From assembly GCA_965220535.1 (NCBI GenBank), contig OZ244833.1, forward strand, positions 620,001 to 684,000: DNA of 64,000 nt, written 5' to 3'. The DNA is from HK1 sp965220535. Its GTDB lineage: Bacteria > Pseudomonadota > Gammaproteobacteria > HK1. The translations under genes and the position numbers were made by a program. Numbering within the stretch: the stretch's first letter is position 1; each line of letters begins with the position of its first letter. The notes under the pieces are model-generated. The model was not told the origin of the DNA, searched no databases, and was given only the letters and a program-made list of their open reading frames with translations. Of this stretch, positions 1-11,522 are shown piece after piece.

Positions 1-449
1 CTCTCGCTCTTGCCCGCGTAGTCCCCGCCCGACGCGATCAAGGAGATGCTCGCGCTCTCGTCCGCCGCATCGGCGTCCTGCGCCGCACTCACCGTCACCG
101 TCTGACCCGTGCGCCAGTTGCCGTCGTCGTCGTCGCTGCCGGCGGTGAAACTCAGCGTGCTTTGATTGCCGTCGGCGGTCGGGTCGGTGTCGAAGGTCAC
201 GTCGGAGTTGTCCGTCGCCTGCCTCAACGTCACCGTCACCTCCGCGCTCGGAGCGCTCGTCAGCGCCACCGTGAAGGTGTTGTTCCCGCCCTCGTCAACG
301 GTCAGGTCCGTCGGCGACACGGACAGCCCCGCCGCGTCGTTCTCCGAAACCGACACCGACACGCTCTCGCTCTTGCCCGCGTAGTCCCCGCCCGACGCGC
401 TCAACTCGATCGTCGCCCTGTCCGCAAGCGCATCGGCGTCCTCCGCCGC
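1..449 (-). repeat. Perfect 449-bp copy of 9,308-9,756
   Basis: Bases 1-449 match 9,308-9,756 exactly (offset 9,307). The first mismatch is G at 450 against A at 9,757. This stretch belongs to the edge of the diverged block, so a second copy of that block probably begins just left of the window. Confidence 0.85.
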
Positions 450-3400
450 GCTCACCGTCACCGTCCGAGCCTCGTTCCAGTTCGAGGTCGTGAAGGTCAG
501 CGCGCTTTGATCGCCGTCGGTGGTCGGGTCGGTGTCGAAGGTCACGTCGGAGCTGGACGTCCCGCCTCGCCGCAGCGTCACCGTCACCTCCGCGCTCGGA
601 GCGCTCGACAACGCCACCGTGAAATTGCCGCTCCCGCCCTCGGCGACCGTCAGGGAGTCCGGTTTCACGACCAGATAACGATCGTTGTCCGCCACGGCGA
701 TGCGAACGGTCTCTTCCTTGCCCTCGTAGTCGCCGCCCGTTGCCGTCAACTTGAAGTCCGTTCTCTCGTCGACGGTATCGTCATCCTCGGCCGCGCTCAC
801 GCTTACCGTCCGAGCCTCGTTCCAGTTCTCCGTCGTGAAGCTCAGCGTGACTTGGTTGCCGGATGCGACGGGGTCGGTATCCACCCGCACATCGGTATCG
901 CTCGGCTGAGCCAGCGTGACCGTCACCGACGCCGAGGGCTGCGTCGCCAACGACACCTCGAAGGTTTCGCTCCCCCCTTCGGAGACCGTCAAATCCGTCG
1001 GCGATACCGTCAATCCCGCCGCGTCGTTCTCCGAAACCGACACCGACACGCTCTCGCTCTTGCCCGCGTAGTCCCCGCCCGCCGCGCTCAACTCGATCGT
1101 CGCCCTGTCCGCAAGCGCATCGGCGTCCTCCGCCGCGCTCACCGTCACCGTCCGAGCCTCGTTCCAGTTCGAGGTCGTGAAGGTCAGCGCGCTTTGATCG
1201 CCGTCGGTGGTCGGGTCGGTGTCGAAGGTCACGTCGGAGCTGGACGTCCCGCCTCGCCGCAGCGTCACCGTCACCTCCGCGCTCGGAGCGCTCGACAACG
1301 CCACCGTGAAATTGCCGCTCCCGCCCTCGGCGACCGTCAGGGAGTCCGGTTTCACGACCAGATAACGATCGTTGTCCGCCACGGCGATGCGAACGGTCTC
1401 TTCCTTGCCCTCGTAGTCGCCGCCCGTTGCCGTCAGCTTGAAGTCCGTTCTCTCGTCGACGGTATCGTCATCCTCGGCCGCGCTCACGCTTACCGTCCGA
1501 GCCTCGTTCCAGTTCTCCGTCGTGAAGCTCAGCGTGACTTGGTTGCCGGATGCGACGGGGTCGGTATCCACCCGCACATCGGTATCGCTCGGCTGAGCCA
1601 GCGTGACCGTCACCGACGCCGAGGGCTGCGTCGCCAACGACACCTTGAAGGTTTCGCTCCCCCCTTCGGAGACCGTCAAATCCGTCGGCGACACCGTCAA
1701 TCCCGCCGCGTCGTTCTCCGAAACCGACACCGACACGCTCTCGCTCTTGCCCGCGTAGTCCCCGCCCGACGCGCTCAACTCGATCGTCGCCCTGTCCGCA
1801 AGCGCATCGGCGTCCTCCGCCGCGCTCACCGTCACCGTCCGAGCCTCGTTCCAGTTCGAGGTCGTGAAGGTCAGCGCGCTTTGATCGCCGTCGGTGGTCG
1901 GGTCGGTGTCGAAGGTCACGTCGGAGCTGGACGTCCCGCCTCGCCGCAGCGTCACCGTCACCTCCGCGCTCGGAGCGCTCGACAACGCCACCGTGAAATT
2001 GCCGCTCCCGCCCTCGGCGACCGTCAGGGAGTCCGGTTTCACGACCAGATAACGATCGTTGTCCGCCACGGCGATGCGAACGGTCTCTTCCTTGCCCTCG
2101 TAGTCGCCGCCCGTTGCCGTCAACTTGAAGTCCATGCTCTCGTCGACGGTATCGTCATCCTCGGCCGCGCTCACCTGAACCGTCCGAGCCTCGTTCCAGT
2201 TCTCCGTCGTGAAACTCAGCGTGGTTTGGTCGCCGGATGTGGCGGAGTCGGTATCCACCCGCACATCGGTATCGCTCGGCTGAGCCAGCGTGACCGTCAC
2301 CGACGCCGAGGGCTGCGTCGCCAACGACACCTTGAAGGTTTCGCTCCCCCCTTCGGAGACCGTCAAATCCGTCGGCGACACCGTCAATCCCGCCGTGTCG
2401 TTCTCCGAAACCGACACCGACACGCTCTCGCTCTTGCCCGCGTAATCCCCGCCCGACGCGTTCAACTCGATCGTCTCCCTGTCCGCAAGCGCATCGGCGT
2501 CCTCCGCCGCGCTCACCGTCACCGTCCGAGCCTCGTTCCAGTTCGAGGTCGTGAAGGTCAGCGCGCTTTGATCGCCGTCGGTGGTCGGGTCGGTGTCGAA
2601 GGTCACGTCGGAGCTGGACGTCCCGCCTCGCCGCAGCGTCACCGTCACCTCCGCGCTCGGAGCGCTCGACAACGCCACCGTGAAATTGCCGCTCCCGCCC
2701 TCGGCGACCGTCAGGGAGTCCGGTTTCACGACCAGATAACGATCGTTGTCCGCCACGGCGATGCGAACGGTCTCTTCCTTGCCCTCGTAGTCGCCGCCCG
2801 TTGCCGTCAACTTGAAGTCCATGCTCTCGTCGACGGTATCGTCATCCTCGGCCGCGCTCACCTGAACCGTCCGAGCCTCGTTCCAGTTCTCCGTCGTGAA
2901 GCTCAGCGTGACTTGGTTGCCGGATGTGGCGGAGTCGGTATCCACCCGCACATCGGTATCGCTCGGCTGAGCCAGCGTGACCGTCACCGACGCCGAGGGC
3001 TGCGTCGCCAACGACACCTCGAAGGTTTCGCTCCCCCCTTCGGAGACCGTCAAATCCGTCGGCGATACCGTCAATCCCGCCGCGTCGTTCTCCGAAACCG
3101 ACACCGACACGCTCTCGCTCTTGCCCGCGTAGTCCCCGCCCGCCGCGCTCAACTCGATCGTCGCCCTGTCCGCAAGCGCATCGGCGTCCTCCGCCGCGCT
3201 CACCGTCACCGTCCGAGCCTCGTTCCAGTTCGAGGTCGTGAAGGTCAGCGCGCTTTGATCGCCGTCGGTGGTCGGGTCGGTGTCGAAGGTCACGTCGGAG
3301 CTGGACGTCCCGCCTCGCCGCAGCGTCACCGTCACCTCCGCGCTCGGAGCGCTCGACAACGCCACCGTGAAATTGCCGCTCCCGCCCTCGGCGACCGTCA

Positions 3401-3917
3401 GGGAGTCCGGTTTCACGACCAGATAACGATCGTTGTCCGCCACGGCGATGCGAACGGTCTCTTCCTTGCCCTCGTAGTCGCCGCCCGTTGCCGTCAGCTT
3501 GAAGTCCGTTCTCTCGTCGACGGTATCGTCATCCTCGGCCGCGCTCACGCTTACCGTCCGAGCCTCGTTCCAGTTCTCCGTCGTGAAGCTCAGCGTGACT
3601 TGGTTGCCGGATGCGACGGGGTCGGTATCCACCCGCACATCGGTATCGCTCGGCTGAGCCAGCGTGACCGTCACCGACGCCGAGGGCTGCGTCGCCAACG
3701 ACACCTTGAAGGTTTCGCTCCCCCCTTCGGAGACCGTCAAATCCGTCGGCGACACCGTCAATGCCGCCGCGTCGTTCTCCGAAACCGACACCGACACGCT
3801 CTCGCTCTTGCCCGCGTAGTCCCCGCCCGACGCGCTCAACTCGATCGTCGCCCTGTCCGCAAGCGCATCGGCGTCCTCCGCCGCGCTCACCGTCACCGTC
3901 CGAGCCTCGTTCCAGTT
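1..3917 (-). CDS. Giant Calx-beta-like repeat protein, leftmost part, C-terminus outside window
   Basis: Below the indel near 3,917 the repeat is read in the same codon phase as the N-terminal part (codon first bases at positions equal to 2 modulo 3), because the two indels add up to three missing bases. The frame has no stop down to the left edge of the window, so the C-terminus is missing. It holds five complete A/B pairs. At 1-449 it also holds a perfect copy of the sequence at 9,308-9,756, which belongs to the edge of the diverged block. Whether the protein ends in an autotransporter barrel, a type I secretion signal or an anchor cannot be seen here. Confidence 0.75.
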
Positions 3918-6900
3918 TCGTCGTGAAGGTCAGCGCGCTTTGATCGCCGTCGGTGGTCGGGTCGGTGTCGAAGGTCACGTCGGAGCTGGACGTCCCGCCT
4001 CGCCGCAGCGTCACCGTCACCTCCGCGCTCGGAGCGCTCGACAACGCCACCGTGAAATTGCCGCTCCCGCCCTCGGCGACCGTCAGGGAGTCCGGTTTCA
4101 CGACCAGATAACGATCGTTGTCCGCCACGGCGATGCGAACGGTCTCTTCCTTGCCCTCGTAGTCGCCGCCCGTTGCCGTCAGCTTGAAGTCCGTTCTCTC
4201 GTCGACGGTATCGTCATCCTCGGCCGCGCTCACGCTTACCGTCCGAGCCTCGTTCCAGTTCTCCGTCGTGAAGCTCAGCGTGACTTGGTTGCCGGATGCG
4301 ACGGGGTCGGTATCCACCCGCACATCGGTATCGCTCGGCTGAGCCAGCGTGACCGTCACCGACGCCGAGGGCTGCGTCGCCAACGACACCTTGAAGGTTT
4401 CGCTCCCCCCTTCGGAGACCGTCAAATCCGTCGGCGACACCGTCAATCCCGCCGTGTCGTTCTCCGAAACCGACACCGACACGCTCTCGCTCTTGCCCGC
4501 GTAATCCCCGCCCGACGCGCTCAACTCGATCGTCTCCCTGTCCGCAAGCGCATCGGCGTCCTCCGCCGCGCTCACCGTCACCGTCCGAGCCTCGTTCCAG
4601 TTCGAGGTCGTGAAGGTCAGCGCGCTTTGATCGCCGTCGGTGGTCGGGTCGGTGTCGAAGGTCACGTCGGAGCTGGACGTCCCGCCTCGCCGCAGCGTCA
4701 CCGTCACCTCCGCGCTCGGAGCGCTCGACAACGCCACCGTGAAATTGCCGCTCCCGCCCTCGGCGACCGTCAGGGAGTCCGGTTTCACGACCAGATAACG
4801 ATCGTTGTCCGCCACGGCGATGCGAACGGTCTCTTCCTTGCCCTCGTAGTCGCCGCCCGTTGCCGTCAGCTTGAAGTCCGTTCTCTCGTCGACGGTATCG
4901 TCATCCTCGGCCGCGCTCACGCTTACCGTCCGAGCCTCGTTCCAGTTCTCCGTCGTGAAGCTCAGCGTGACTTGGTTGCCGGATGCGACGGGGTCGGTAT
5001 CCACCCGCACATCGGTATCGCTCGGCTGAGCCAGCGTGACCGTCACCGACGCCGAGGGCTGCGTCGCCAACGACACCTTGAAGGTTTCGCTCCCCCCTTC
5101 GGAGACCGTCAAATCCGTCGGCGACACCGTCAATCCCGCCGCGTCGTTCTCCGAAACCGACACCGACACGCTCTCGCTTTTGCCCGCGTAGTCCCCGCCC
5201 GACGCGATCAACTCGATCGTCTCCCTGTCCGCAAGCGCATCGGCGTCCTCCGCCGCGCTCACCGTCACCGTCCGAGCCTCGTTCCAGTTCGAGGTCGTGA
5301 AGGTCAGCGCGCTTTGATCGCCGTCGGTGGTCGGGTCAGTGTCGAAGGTCACGTCGGAGCTGGACGTGTCGCCTCGCCGCAGCGTCACCGTCACCTCCGC
5401 GCTCGGAGCGCTCGACAACGCCACCGTGAAGTTGCCGCTCCCGCCCTCGGCGACCGTCAGGGAGTCCGGTTTCACGACCAGATAACGATCGTTGTCCGCC
5501 ACGGCGATGCGAACGGTCTCTTCCTTGCCCTCGTAGTCGCCGCCCGTTGCCGTCAACTTGAAGTCCGTTCTCTCGTCGACGGTATCGTCATCCTCGGCCG
5601 CGCTCACGCTTACCGTCCGAGCCTCGTTCCAGTTCTCCGTCGTGAAACTCAGCTTGGTTTGGTCGCCGGATGTGGCGGAGTCGGTATCCACCCGCACATC
5701 GGTATCGCTCGGCTGAGCCAGCGTGACCGTCACCGACGCCGAGGGCTGCGTCGCCAACGACACCTTGAAGGTTTCGCTCCCCCCTTCGGAGACCGTCAAA
5801 TCCGTCGGCGACACCGTCAATCCCGCCGTGTCGTTCTCCGAAACCGACACCGACACGCTCTCGCTCTTGCCCGCGTAATCCCCGCCCGACGCGTTCAACT
5901 CGATCGTCTCCCTGTCCGCAAGCGCATCGGCGTCCTCCGCCGCGCTCACCGTCACCGTCCGAGCCTCGTTCCAGTTCGAGGTCGTGAAGGTCAGCGCGCT
6001 TTGATCGCCGTCGGTGGTCGGGTCGGTGTCGAAGGTCACGTCGGAGTCGGTCGTCCCGCCTCGCCTCAGCGTCACCGTCACCTCCGCGCTCGGAGCGCTC
6101 GACAACGCCACCGTGAAATTGCCGCTCCCGCCCTCGGCGACCGTCAGGGAGTCCGGTTTCACGACCAGATAACGATCGTTGTCCGCCACGGCGATGCGAA
6201 CGGTCTCTTCCTTGCCCTCGTAGTCGCCGCCCGTTGCCGTCAACTTGAAGTCCGTTCTCTCGTCGACGGTATCGTCATCCTCGGCCGCGCTCACCTGAAC
6301 CGTCCGAGCCTCGTTCCAGTTCTCCGTCGTGAAACTCAGCGTGGTTTGGTCGCCGGATGTGGCGGAGTCGGTATCCACCCGCACATCGGTATCGCTCGGC
6401 TGAGCCAGCGTGACCGTCACCGACGCCGAGGGCTGCGTCGCCAACGACACCTCGAAGGTTTCGCTCCCCCCTTCGGAGACCGTCAAATCCGTCGGCGATA
6501 CCGTCAATCCCGCCGCGTCGTTCTCCGAAACCGACACCGACACGCTCTCGCTCTTGCCCGCGTAGTCCCCGCCCGCCGCGCTCAACTCGATCGTCGCCCT
6601 GTCCGCAAGCGCATCGGCGTCCTCCGCCGCGCTCACCGTCACCGTCCGAGCCTCGTTCCAGTTCGAGGTCGTGAAGGTCAGCGCGCTTTGATCGCCGTCG
6701 GTGGTCGGGTCGGTGTCGAAGGTCACGTCGGAGCTGGACGTCCCGCCTCGCCGCAGCGTCACCGTCACCTCCGCGCTCGGAGCGCTCGACAACGCCACCG
6801 TGAAATTGCCGCTCCCGCCCTCGGCGACCGTCAGGGAGTCCGGTTTCACGACCAGATAACGATCGTTGTCCGCCACGGCGATGCGAACGGTCTCTTCCTT

Positions 6901-9900
6901 GCCCTCGTAGTCGCCGCCCGTTGCCGTCAGCTTGAAGTCCGTTCTCTCGTCGACGGTATCGTCATCCTCGGCCGCGCTCACGCTTACCGTCCGAGCCTCG
7001 TTCCAGTTCTCCGTCGTGAAGCTCAGCGTGACTTGGTTGCCGGATGCGACGGGGTCGGTATCCACCCGCACATCGGTATCGCTCGGCTGAGCCAGCGTGA
7101 CCGTCACCGACGCCGAGGGCTGCGTCGCCAACGACACCTTGAAGGTTTCGCTCCCCCCTTCGGAGACCGTCAAATCCGTCGGCGACACCGTCAATGCCGC
7201 CGCGTCGTTCTCCGAAACCGACACCGACACGCTCTCGCTCTTGCCCGCGTAGTCCCCGCCCGACGCGCTCAACTCGATCGTCGCCCTGTCCGCAAGCGCA
7301 TCGGCGTCCTCCGCCGCGCTCACCGTCACCGTCCGAGCCTCGTTCCAGTTCGAGGTCGTGAAGGTCAGCGCGCTTTGATCGCCGTCGGTGGTCGGGTCGG
7401 TGTCGAAGGTCACGTCGGAGCTGGACGTCCCGCCTCGCCGCAGCGTCACCGTCACCTCCGCGCTCGGAGCGCTCGACAACGCCACCGTGAAATTGCCGCT
7501 CCCGCCCTCGGCGACCGTCAGGGAGTCCGGTTTCACGACCAGATAACGATCGTTGTCCGCCACGGCGATGCGAACGGTCTCTTCCTTGCCCTCGTAGTCG
7601 CCGCCCGTTGCCGTCAGCTTGAAGTCCGTTCTCTCGTCGACGGTATCGTCATCCTCGGCCGCGCTCACGCTTACCGTCCGAGCCTCGTTCCAGTTCTCCG
7701 TCGTGAAGCTCAGCGTGACTTGGTTGCCGGATGCGACGGGGTCGGTATCCACCCGCACATCGGTATCGCTCGGCTGAGCCAGCGTGACCGTCACCGACGC
7801 CGAGGGCTGCGTCGCCAACGACACCTTGAAGGTTTCGCTCCCCCCTTCGGAGACCGTCAAATCCGTCGGCGACACCGTCAATCCCGCCGTGTCGTTCTCC
7901 GAAACCGACACCGACACCCTCTCGCTCTTGCCCGCGTAATCCCCGCCCGACGCGTTCAACTCGATCGTCGCCCTGTCCGCAAGCGCATCGGCGTCCTCCG
8001 CCGCGCTCACCGTCACCGTCCGAGCCTCGTTCCAGTTCGAGGTCGTGAAGGTCAGCGTGCTTTGATTGCCGTCGGTGGTCGGGTCGGTGTCGAAGGTCAC
8101 GTCGGAGTCGGTCGTCCCGCCTCGCCTCAGCGTCACCGTCACCGTCGCGCTCGGCTCCGTCGCCAAGCGCACCGTGAATGTCTTGCTGCCGCCCTCGTCT
8201 ACGCTCAGGCTCGGCACCGACAACATCAGCGCCGCCGTGTCGTTGTCCGACACCGACACTGCGAGTTCCTTGGAAATGCCGTCGTAGCCGCCGCCCGAAG
8301 CACTCAGAGTCAGGGTCGCTCTGTCGTCCACGGCATCGTCGTCCGCCGACGCGCTCACCGTCACCGTCTGATCCGTTTTCCAGCTGCCAACGCCGCTGCC
8401 GGAGACGCCGAAGGTCAGCGTGGTTTGATCGCCCTGCGTCGTCGTATCGGTATCGACCGTCACATCCGCGTTGCTCGGCCGAGCGATCGTCACCGTCACC
8501 GAACCGCTCGGCTGCGTCGCCAGTCTCACATCGAAGGTGGCCGTGGACTCTTCCGACACGCTCACGCCGGTCACGACCACGCTGTTCTTCGACAGCGTCA
8601 AATCCGCCCGGTCGTCGTCCGCGACGGCCACCGATACCGTCTTGTCCGCGATGTCCGTGAAACCCGTCGCCGTCGCCGACACCGTGACGCTGCCGCTGTC
8701 GTTCGCCGCATCGTCGTCCTGTCCCACCATCACCGTCACGCTTTGGGCCGTGCTCCAGTTGCCTTCGTCTCCGGTTCCGCCGGCGAAGGTCAGCGAAGCC
8801 CGGCTCAGCGTGATGTCGTCGTTCTCCTTCGACAACGAAACGGAAACGGAGACTCCCGCACCCGGGTCATGACTGAGCTTGACCGTCACCGTCCCCGTGC
8901 TTCCCTCGCCGACCGCCAAGTCCCCATCGGGCGTCACCACCAACGCCAGCCTTTCGTTGTCGGTCACCGCCACCGCGACCGTCTTGTCCGCGACTCCCGC
9001 GACATTCGTCGCCTTCACCGTGACCGTGTCCGTCTCGTTGGCCGCATCGGCGTCATCGACACCCGACACGGTCACGGTCTGACCCCTGCTCCAGTTGCCC
9101 CCGGCTCCGCCGGTGAAGGTCAGCGAGGTCCGGCTCAGCGTGACCACCGCATCCGTATTCGTCTTCGTCAGCGAAACGGAAACATCCGAAACCGGGTCAT
9201 GACTGAGCTTGACATCGAACGTCTTCGTGCTCCCCTCGGCGACGGTCAGACTGCTCTCCGACACCACCAACGCCAGCGTCTCGTCGTCGCTCACCGACAC
9301 CGACACGCTCTCGCTCTTGCCCGCGTAGTCCCCGCCCGACGCGATCAAGGAGATGCTCGCGCTCTCGTCCGCCGCATCGGCGTCCTGCGCCGCACTCACC
9401 GTCACCGTCTGACCCGTGCGCCAGTTGCCGTCGTCGTCGTCGCTGCCGGCGGTGAAACTCAGCGTGCTTTGATTGCCGTCGGCGGTCGGGTCGGTGTCGA
9501 AGGTCACGTCGGAGTTGTCCGTCGCCTGCCTCAACGTCACCGTCACCTCCGCGCTCGGAGCGCTCGTCAGCGCCACCGTGAAGGTGTTGTTCCCGCCCTC
9601 GTCAACGGTCAGGTCCGTCGGCGACACGGACAGCCCCGCCGCGTCGTTCTCCGAAACCGACACCGACACGCTCTCGCTCTTGCCCGCGTAGTCCCCGCCC
9701 GACGCGCTCAACTCGATCGTCGCCCTGTCCGCAAGCGCATCGGCGTCCTCCGCCGCACTCACCGTCACGGTCCGAGCGGTTCTCCAGTTCGAGGAATCGA
9801 AGGTCAGCGTGCTTTGATCGCCGTCGGTGGTCGGGTCGGTGTCGAAGGTCACGTCGGAGTCGGTCGTCCCGCCTCGCCTCAGCGTCACCGTCACCTCCGC

Positions 9901-11481
9901 GCTCGGAGCGCTCGACAACGCCACCGTGAAGTTGCCGCTCCCGCCCTCGGCGACCGTCAGGGAGTCCGGTTTCACGACCAGATAACGATCGTTGTCCGCC
10001 ACGGCGATGCGAACGGTCTCTTCCTTGCCCTCGTAGTCGCCGCCCGTTGCCGTCAACTTGAAGTCCATGCTCTCGTCGACGGTATCGTCATCCTCGGCCG
10101 CGCTCACCTGAACCGTCCGAGCCTCGTTCCAGTTCTCCGTCGTGAAACTCAGCGTGGTTTGGTCGCCGGATGTGGCGGAGTCGGTATCCACCCGCACATC
10201 GGTATCGCTCGGCTGAGCCAGCGTGACCGTCACCGACGCCGAGGGCTGCGTCGCCAACGACACCTTGAAGGTTTCGCTCCCCCCTTCGGAGACCGTCAAA
10301 TCCGTCGGCGACACCGTCAATCCCGCCGTGTCGTTCTCCGAAACCGACACCGACACGCTCTCGCTCTTGCCCGCGTAATCCCCGCCCGACGCGTTCAACT
10401 CGATCGTCTCCCTGTCCGCAAGCGCATCGGCGTCCTCCGCCGCGCTCACCGTCACCGTCCGAGCCTCGTTCCAGTTCGAGGTCGTGAAGGTCAGCGCGCT
10501 TTGATCGCCGTCGGTGGTCGGGTCGGTGTCGAAGGTCACGTCGGAGCTGGACGTCCCGCCTCGCCGCAGCGTCACCGTCACCTCCGCGCTCGGAGCGCTC
10601 GACAACGCCACCGTGAAATTGCCGCTCCCGCCCTCGGCGACCGTCAGGGAGTCCGGTTTCACGACCAGATAACGATCGTTGTCCGCCACGGCGATGCGAA
10701 CGGTCTCTTCCTTGCCCTCGTAGTCGCCGCCCGTTGCCGTCAGCTTGAAGTCCGTTCTCTCGTCGACGGTATCGTCATCCTCGGCCGCGCTCACGCTTAC
10801 CGTCCGAGCCTCGTTCCAGTTCTCCGTCGTGAAGCTCAGCGTGACTTGGTTGCCGGATGCGACGGGGTCGGTATCCACCCGCACATCGGTATCGCTCGGC
10901 TGAGCCAGCGTGACCGTCACCGACGCCGAGGGCTGCGTCGCCAACGACACCTTGAAGGTTTCGCTCCCCCCTTCGGAGACCGTCAAATCCGTCGGCGACA
11001 CCGTCAATCCCGCCGCGTCGTTCTCCGAAACCGACACCGACACGCTCTCGCTTTTGCCCGCGTAGTCCCCGCCCGACGCGATCAACTCGATCGTCTCCCT
11101 GTCCGCAAGCGCATCGGCGTCCTCCGCCGCGCTCACCGTCACCGTCCGAGCCTCGTTCCAGTTCGAGGTCGTGAAGGTCAGCGCGCTTTGATCGCCGTCG
11201 GTGGTCGGGTCAGTGTCGAAGGTCACGTCGGAGCTGGACGTGTCGCCTTGCCTCAGCGTCACCGTCACCTCCGCGCTCGGAGCGCTCGACAACGCCACCG
11301 TGAAGTTGCCGCTCCCGCCCTCGGCGACCGTCAGGGAGTCCGGTTTCACGACCAGATAACGATCGTTGTCCGCCACGGCGATGCGAACGGTCTCTTCCTT
11401 GCCCTCGTAGTCGCCGCCCGTTGCCGTCAACTTGAAGTCCGTTCTCTCGTCGACGGTATCGTCATCCTCGGCCGCGCTCAC
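3529..11481 (-). CDS. Giant Calx-beta-like repeat protein, middle part in shifted frame
   Basis: This frame continues the giant gene after the one-base deletion near 11,558. It is unlikely to be a separate gene, because its first ATG (11,481) falls in the middle of a module and no ribosome binding site or signal peptide precedes it. It encodes A/B module pairs of 229 residues, then five diverged modules (about 9,700-8,130), then more A/B pairs. Near 3,917 a two-base loss (TC where other copies have CGAG) shifts the frame again, so the last 130 residues to the stop at 3,529 are Arg/Gly-rich nonsense. The true protein continues in the frame of the upstream part. Either the gene is broken or, more likely, both indels are consensus errors in a repeat array. 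Confidence 0.8.
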   Translation of the reverse strand: MSAAEDDDTVDERTDFKLTATGGDYEGKEETVRIAVADNDRYLVVKPDSLTVAEGGSGNFTVALSSAPSAEVTVTLRQGDTSSSDVTFDTDPTTDGDQSALTFTTSNWNEARTVTVSAAEDADALADRETIELIASGGDYAGKSESVSVSVSENDAAGLTVSPTDLTVSEGGSETFKVSLATQPSASVTVTLAQPSDTDVRVDTDPVASGNQVTLSFTTENWNEARTVSVSAAEDDDTVDERTDFKLTATGGDYEGKEETVRIAVADNDRYLVVKPDSLTVAEGGSGNFTVALSSAPSAEVTVTLRRGGTSSSDVTFDTDPTTDGDQSALTFTTSNWNEARTVTVSAAEDADALADRETIELNASGGDYAGKSESVSVSVSENDTAGLTVSPTDLTVSEGGSETFKVSLATQPSASVTVTLAQPSDTDVRVDTDSATSGDQTTLSFTTENWNEARTVQVSAAEDDDTVDESMDFKLTATGGDYEGKEETVRIAVADNDRYLVVKPDSLTVAEGGSGNFTVALSSAPSAEVTVTLRRGGTTDSDVTFDTDPTTDGDQSTLTFDSSNWRTARTVTVSAAEDADALADRATIELSASGGDYAGKSESVSVSVSENDAAGLSVSPTDLTVDEGGNNTFTVALTSAPSAEVTVTLRQATDNSDVTFDTDPTADGNQSTLSFTAGSDDDDGNWRTGQTVTVSAAQDADAADESASISLIASGGDYAGKSESVSVSVSDDETLALVVSESSLTVAEGSTKTFDVKLSHDPVSDVSVSLTKTNTDAVVTLSRTSLTFTGGAGGNWSRGQTVTVSGVDDADAANETDTVTVKATNVAGVADKTVAVAVTDNERLALVVTPDGDLAVGEGSTGTVTVKLSHDPGAGVSVSVSLSKENDDITLSRASLTFAGGTGDEGNWSTAQSVTVMVGQDDDAANDSGSVTVSATATGFTDIADKTVSVAVADDDRADLTLSKNSVVVTGVSVSEESTATFDVRLATQPSGSVTVTIARPSNADVTVDTDTTTQGDQTTLTFGVSGSGVGSWKTDQTVTVSASADDDAVDDRATLTLSASGGGYDGISKELAVSVSDNDTAALMLSVPSLSVDEGGSKTFTVRLATEPSATVTVTLRRGGTTDSDVTFDTDPTTDGNQSTLTFTTSNWNEARTVTVSAAEDADALADRATIELNASGGDYAGKSERVSVSVSENDTAGLTVSPTDLTVSEGGSETFKVSLATQPSASVTVTLAQPSDTDVRVDTDPVASGNQVTLSFTTENWNEARTVSVSAAEDDDTVDERTDFKLTATGGDYEGKEETVRIAVADNDRYLVVKPDSLTVAEGGSGNFTVALSSAPSAEVTVTLRRGGTSSSDVTFDTDPTTDGDQSALTFTTSNWNEARTVTVSAAEDADALADRATIELSASGGDYAGKSESVSVSVSENDAAALTVSPTDLTVSEGGSETFKVSLATQPSASVTVTLAQPSDTDVRVDTDPVASGNQVTLSFTTENWNEARTVSVSAAEDDDTVDERTDFKLTATGGDYEGKEETVRIAVADNDRYLVVKPDSLTVAEGGSGNFTVALSSAPSAEVTVTLRRGGTSSSDVTFDTDPTTDGDQSALTFTTSNWNEARTVTVSAAEDADALADRATIELSAAGGDYAGKSESVSVSVSENDAAGLTVSPTDLTVSEGGSETFEVSLATQPSASVTVTLAQPSDTDVRVDTDSATSGDQTTLSFTTENWNEARTVQVSAAEDDDTVDERTDFKLTATGGDYEGKEETVRIAVADNDRYLVVKPDSLTVAEGGSGNFTVALSSAPSAEVTVTLRRGGTTDSDVTFDTDPTTDGDQSALTFTTSNWNEARTVTVSAAEDADALADRETIELNASGGDYAGKSESVSVSVSENDTAGLTVSPTDLTVSEGGSETFKVSLATQPSASVTVTLAQPSDTDVRVDTDSATSGDQTKLSFTTENWNEARTVSVSAAEDDDTVDERTDFKLTATGGDYEGKEETVRIAVADNDRYLVVKPDSLTVAEGGSGNFTVALSSAPSAEVTVTLRRGDTSSSDVTFDTDPTTDGDQSALTFTTSNWNEARTVTVSAAEDADALADRETIELIASGGDYAGKSESVSVSVSENDAAGLTVSPTDLTVSEGGSETFKVSLATQPSASVTVTLAQPSDTDVRVDTDPVASGNQVTLSFTTENWNEARTVSVSAAEDDDTVDERTDFKLTATGGDYEGKEETVRIAVADNDRYLVVKPDSLTVAEGGSGNFTVALSSAPSAEVTVTLRRGGTSSSDVTFDTDPTTDGDQSALTFTTSNWNEARTVTVSAAEDADALADRETIELSASGGDYAGKSESVSVSVSENDTAGLTVSPTDLTVSEGGSETFKVSLATQPSASVTVTLAQPSDTDVRVDTDPVASGNQVTLSFTTENWNEARTVSVSAAEDDDTVDERTDFKLTATGGDYEGKEETVRIAVADNDRYLVVKPDSLTVAEGGSGNFTVALSSAPSAEVTVTLRRGGTSSSDVTFDTDPTTDGDQSALTFTTKLERGSDGDGERGGGRRCACGQGDDRVERVGRGLRGQERERVGVGFGERRGGIDGVADGFDGLRRGERNLQGVVGDAALGVGDGHAGSAERYRCAGGYRPRRIRQPSHAELHDGELERGSDGKRERGRG
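8130..9700 (-). repeat. Block of five diverged Calx-beta-like modules inside the array
   Basis: Between the B-module copies at 7,541 and 9,980 the spacing is 2,439 bp instead of 687. The extra sequence encodes five modules that differ from A and B, recognisable by the starts TVDEGGNN, TVAEGSTK, VGEGSTGT, VSEESTAT and SVDEGGSK. Some carry LSHDP in place of LATQP, and GGxGNW cores. It is the only part of the leftmost 20 kb unique enough to anchor short reads. Its edge is duplicated at the left end of the window. Confidence 0.85.
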
Positions 11482-11522
11482 GCTTACCGTCCGAGCCTCG
11501 TTCCAGTTCTCCGTCGTGAAAC

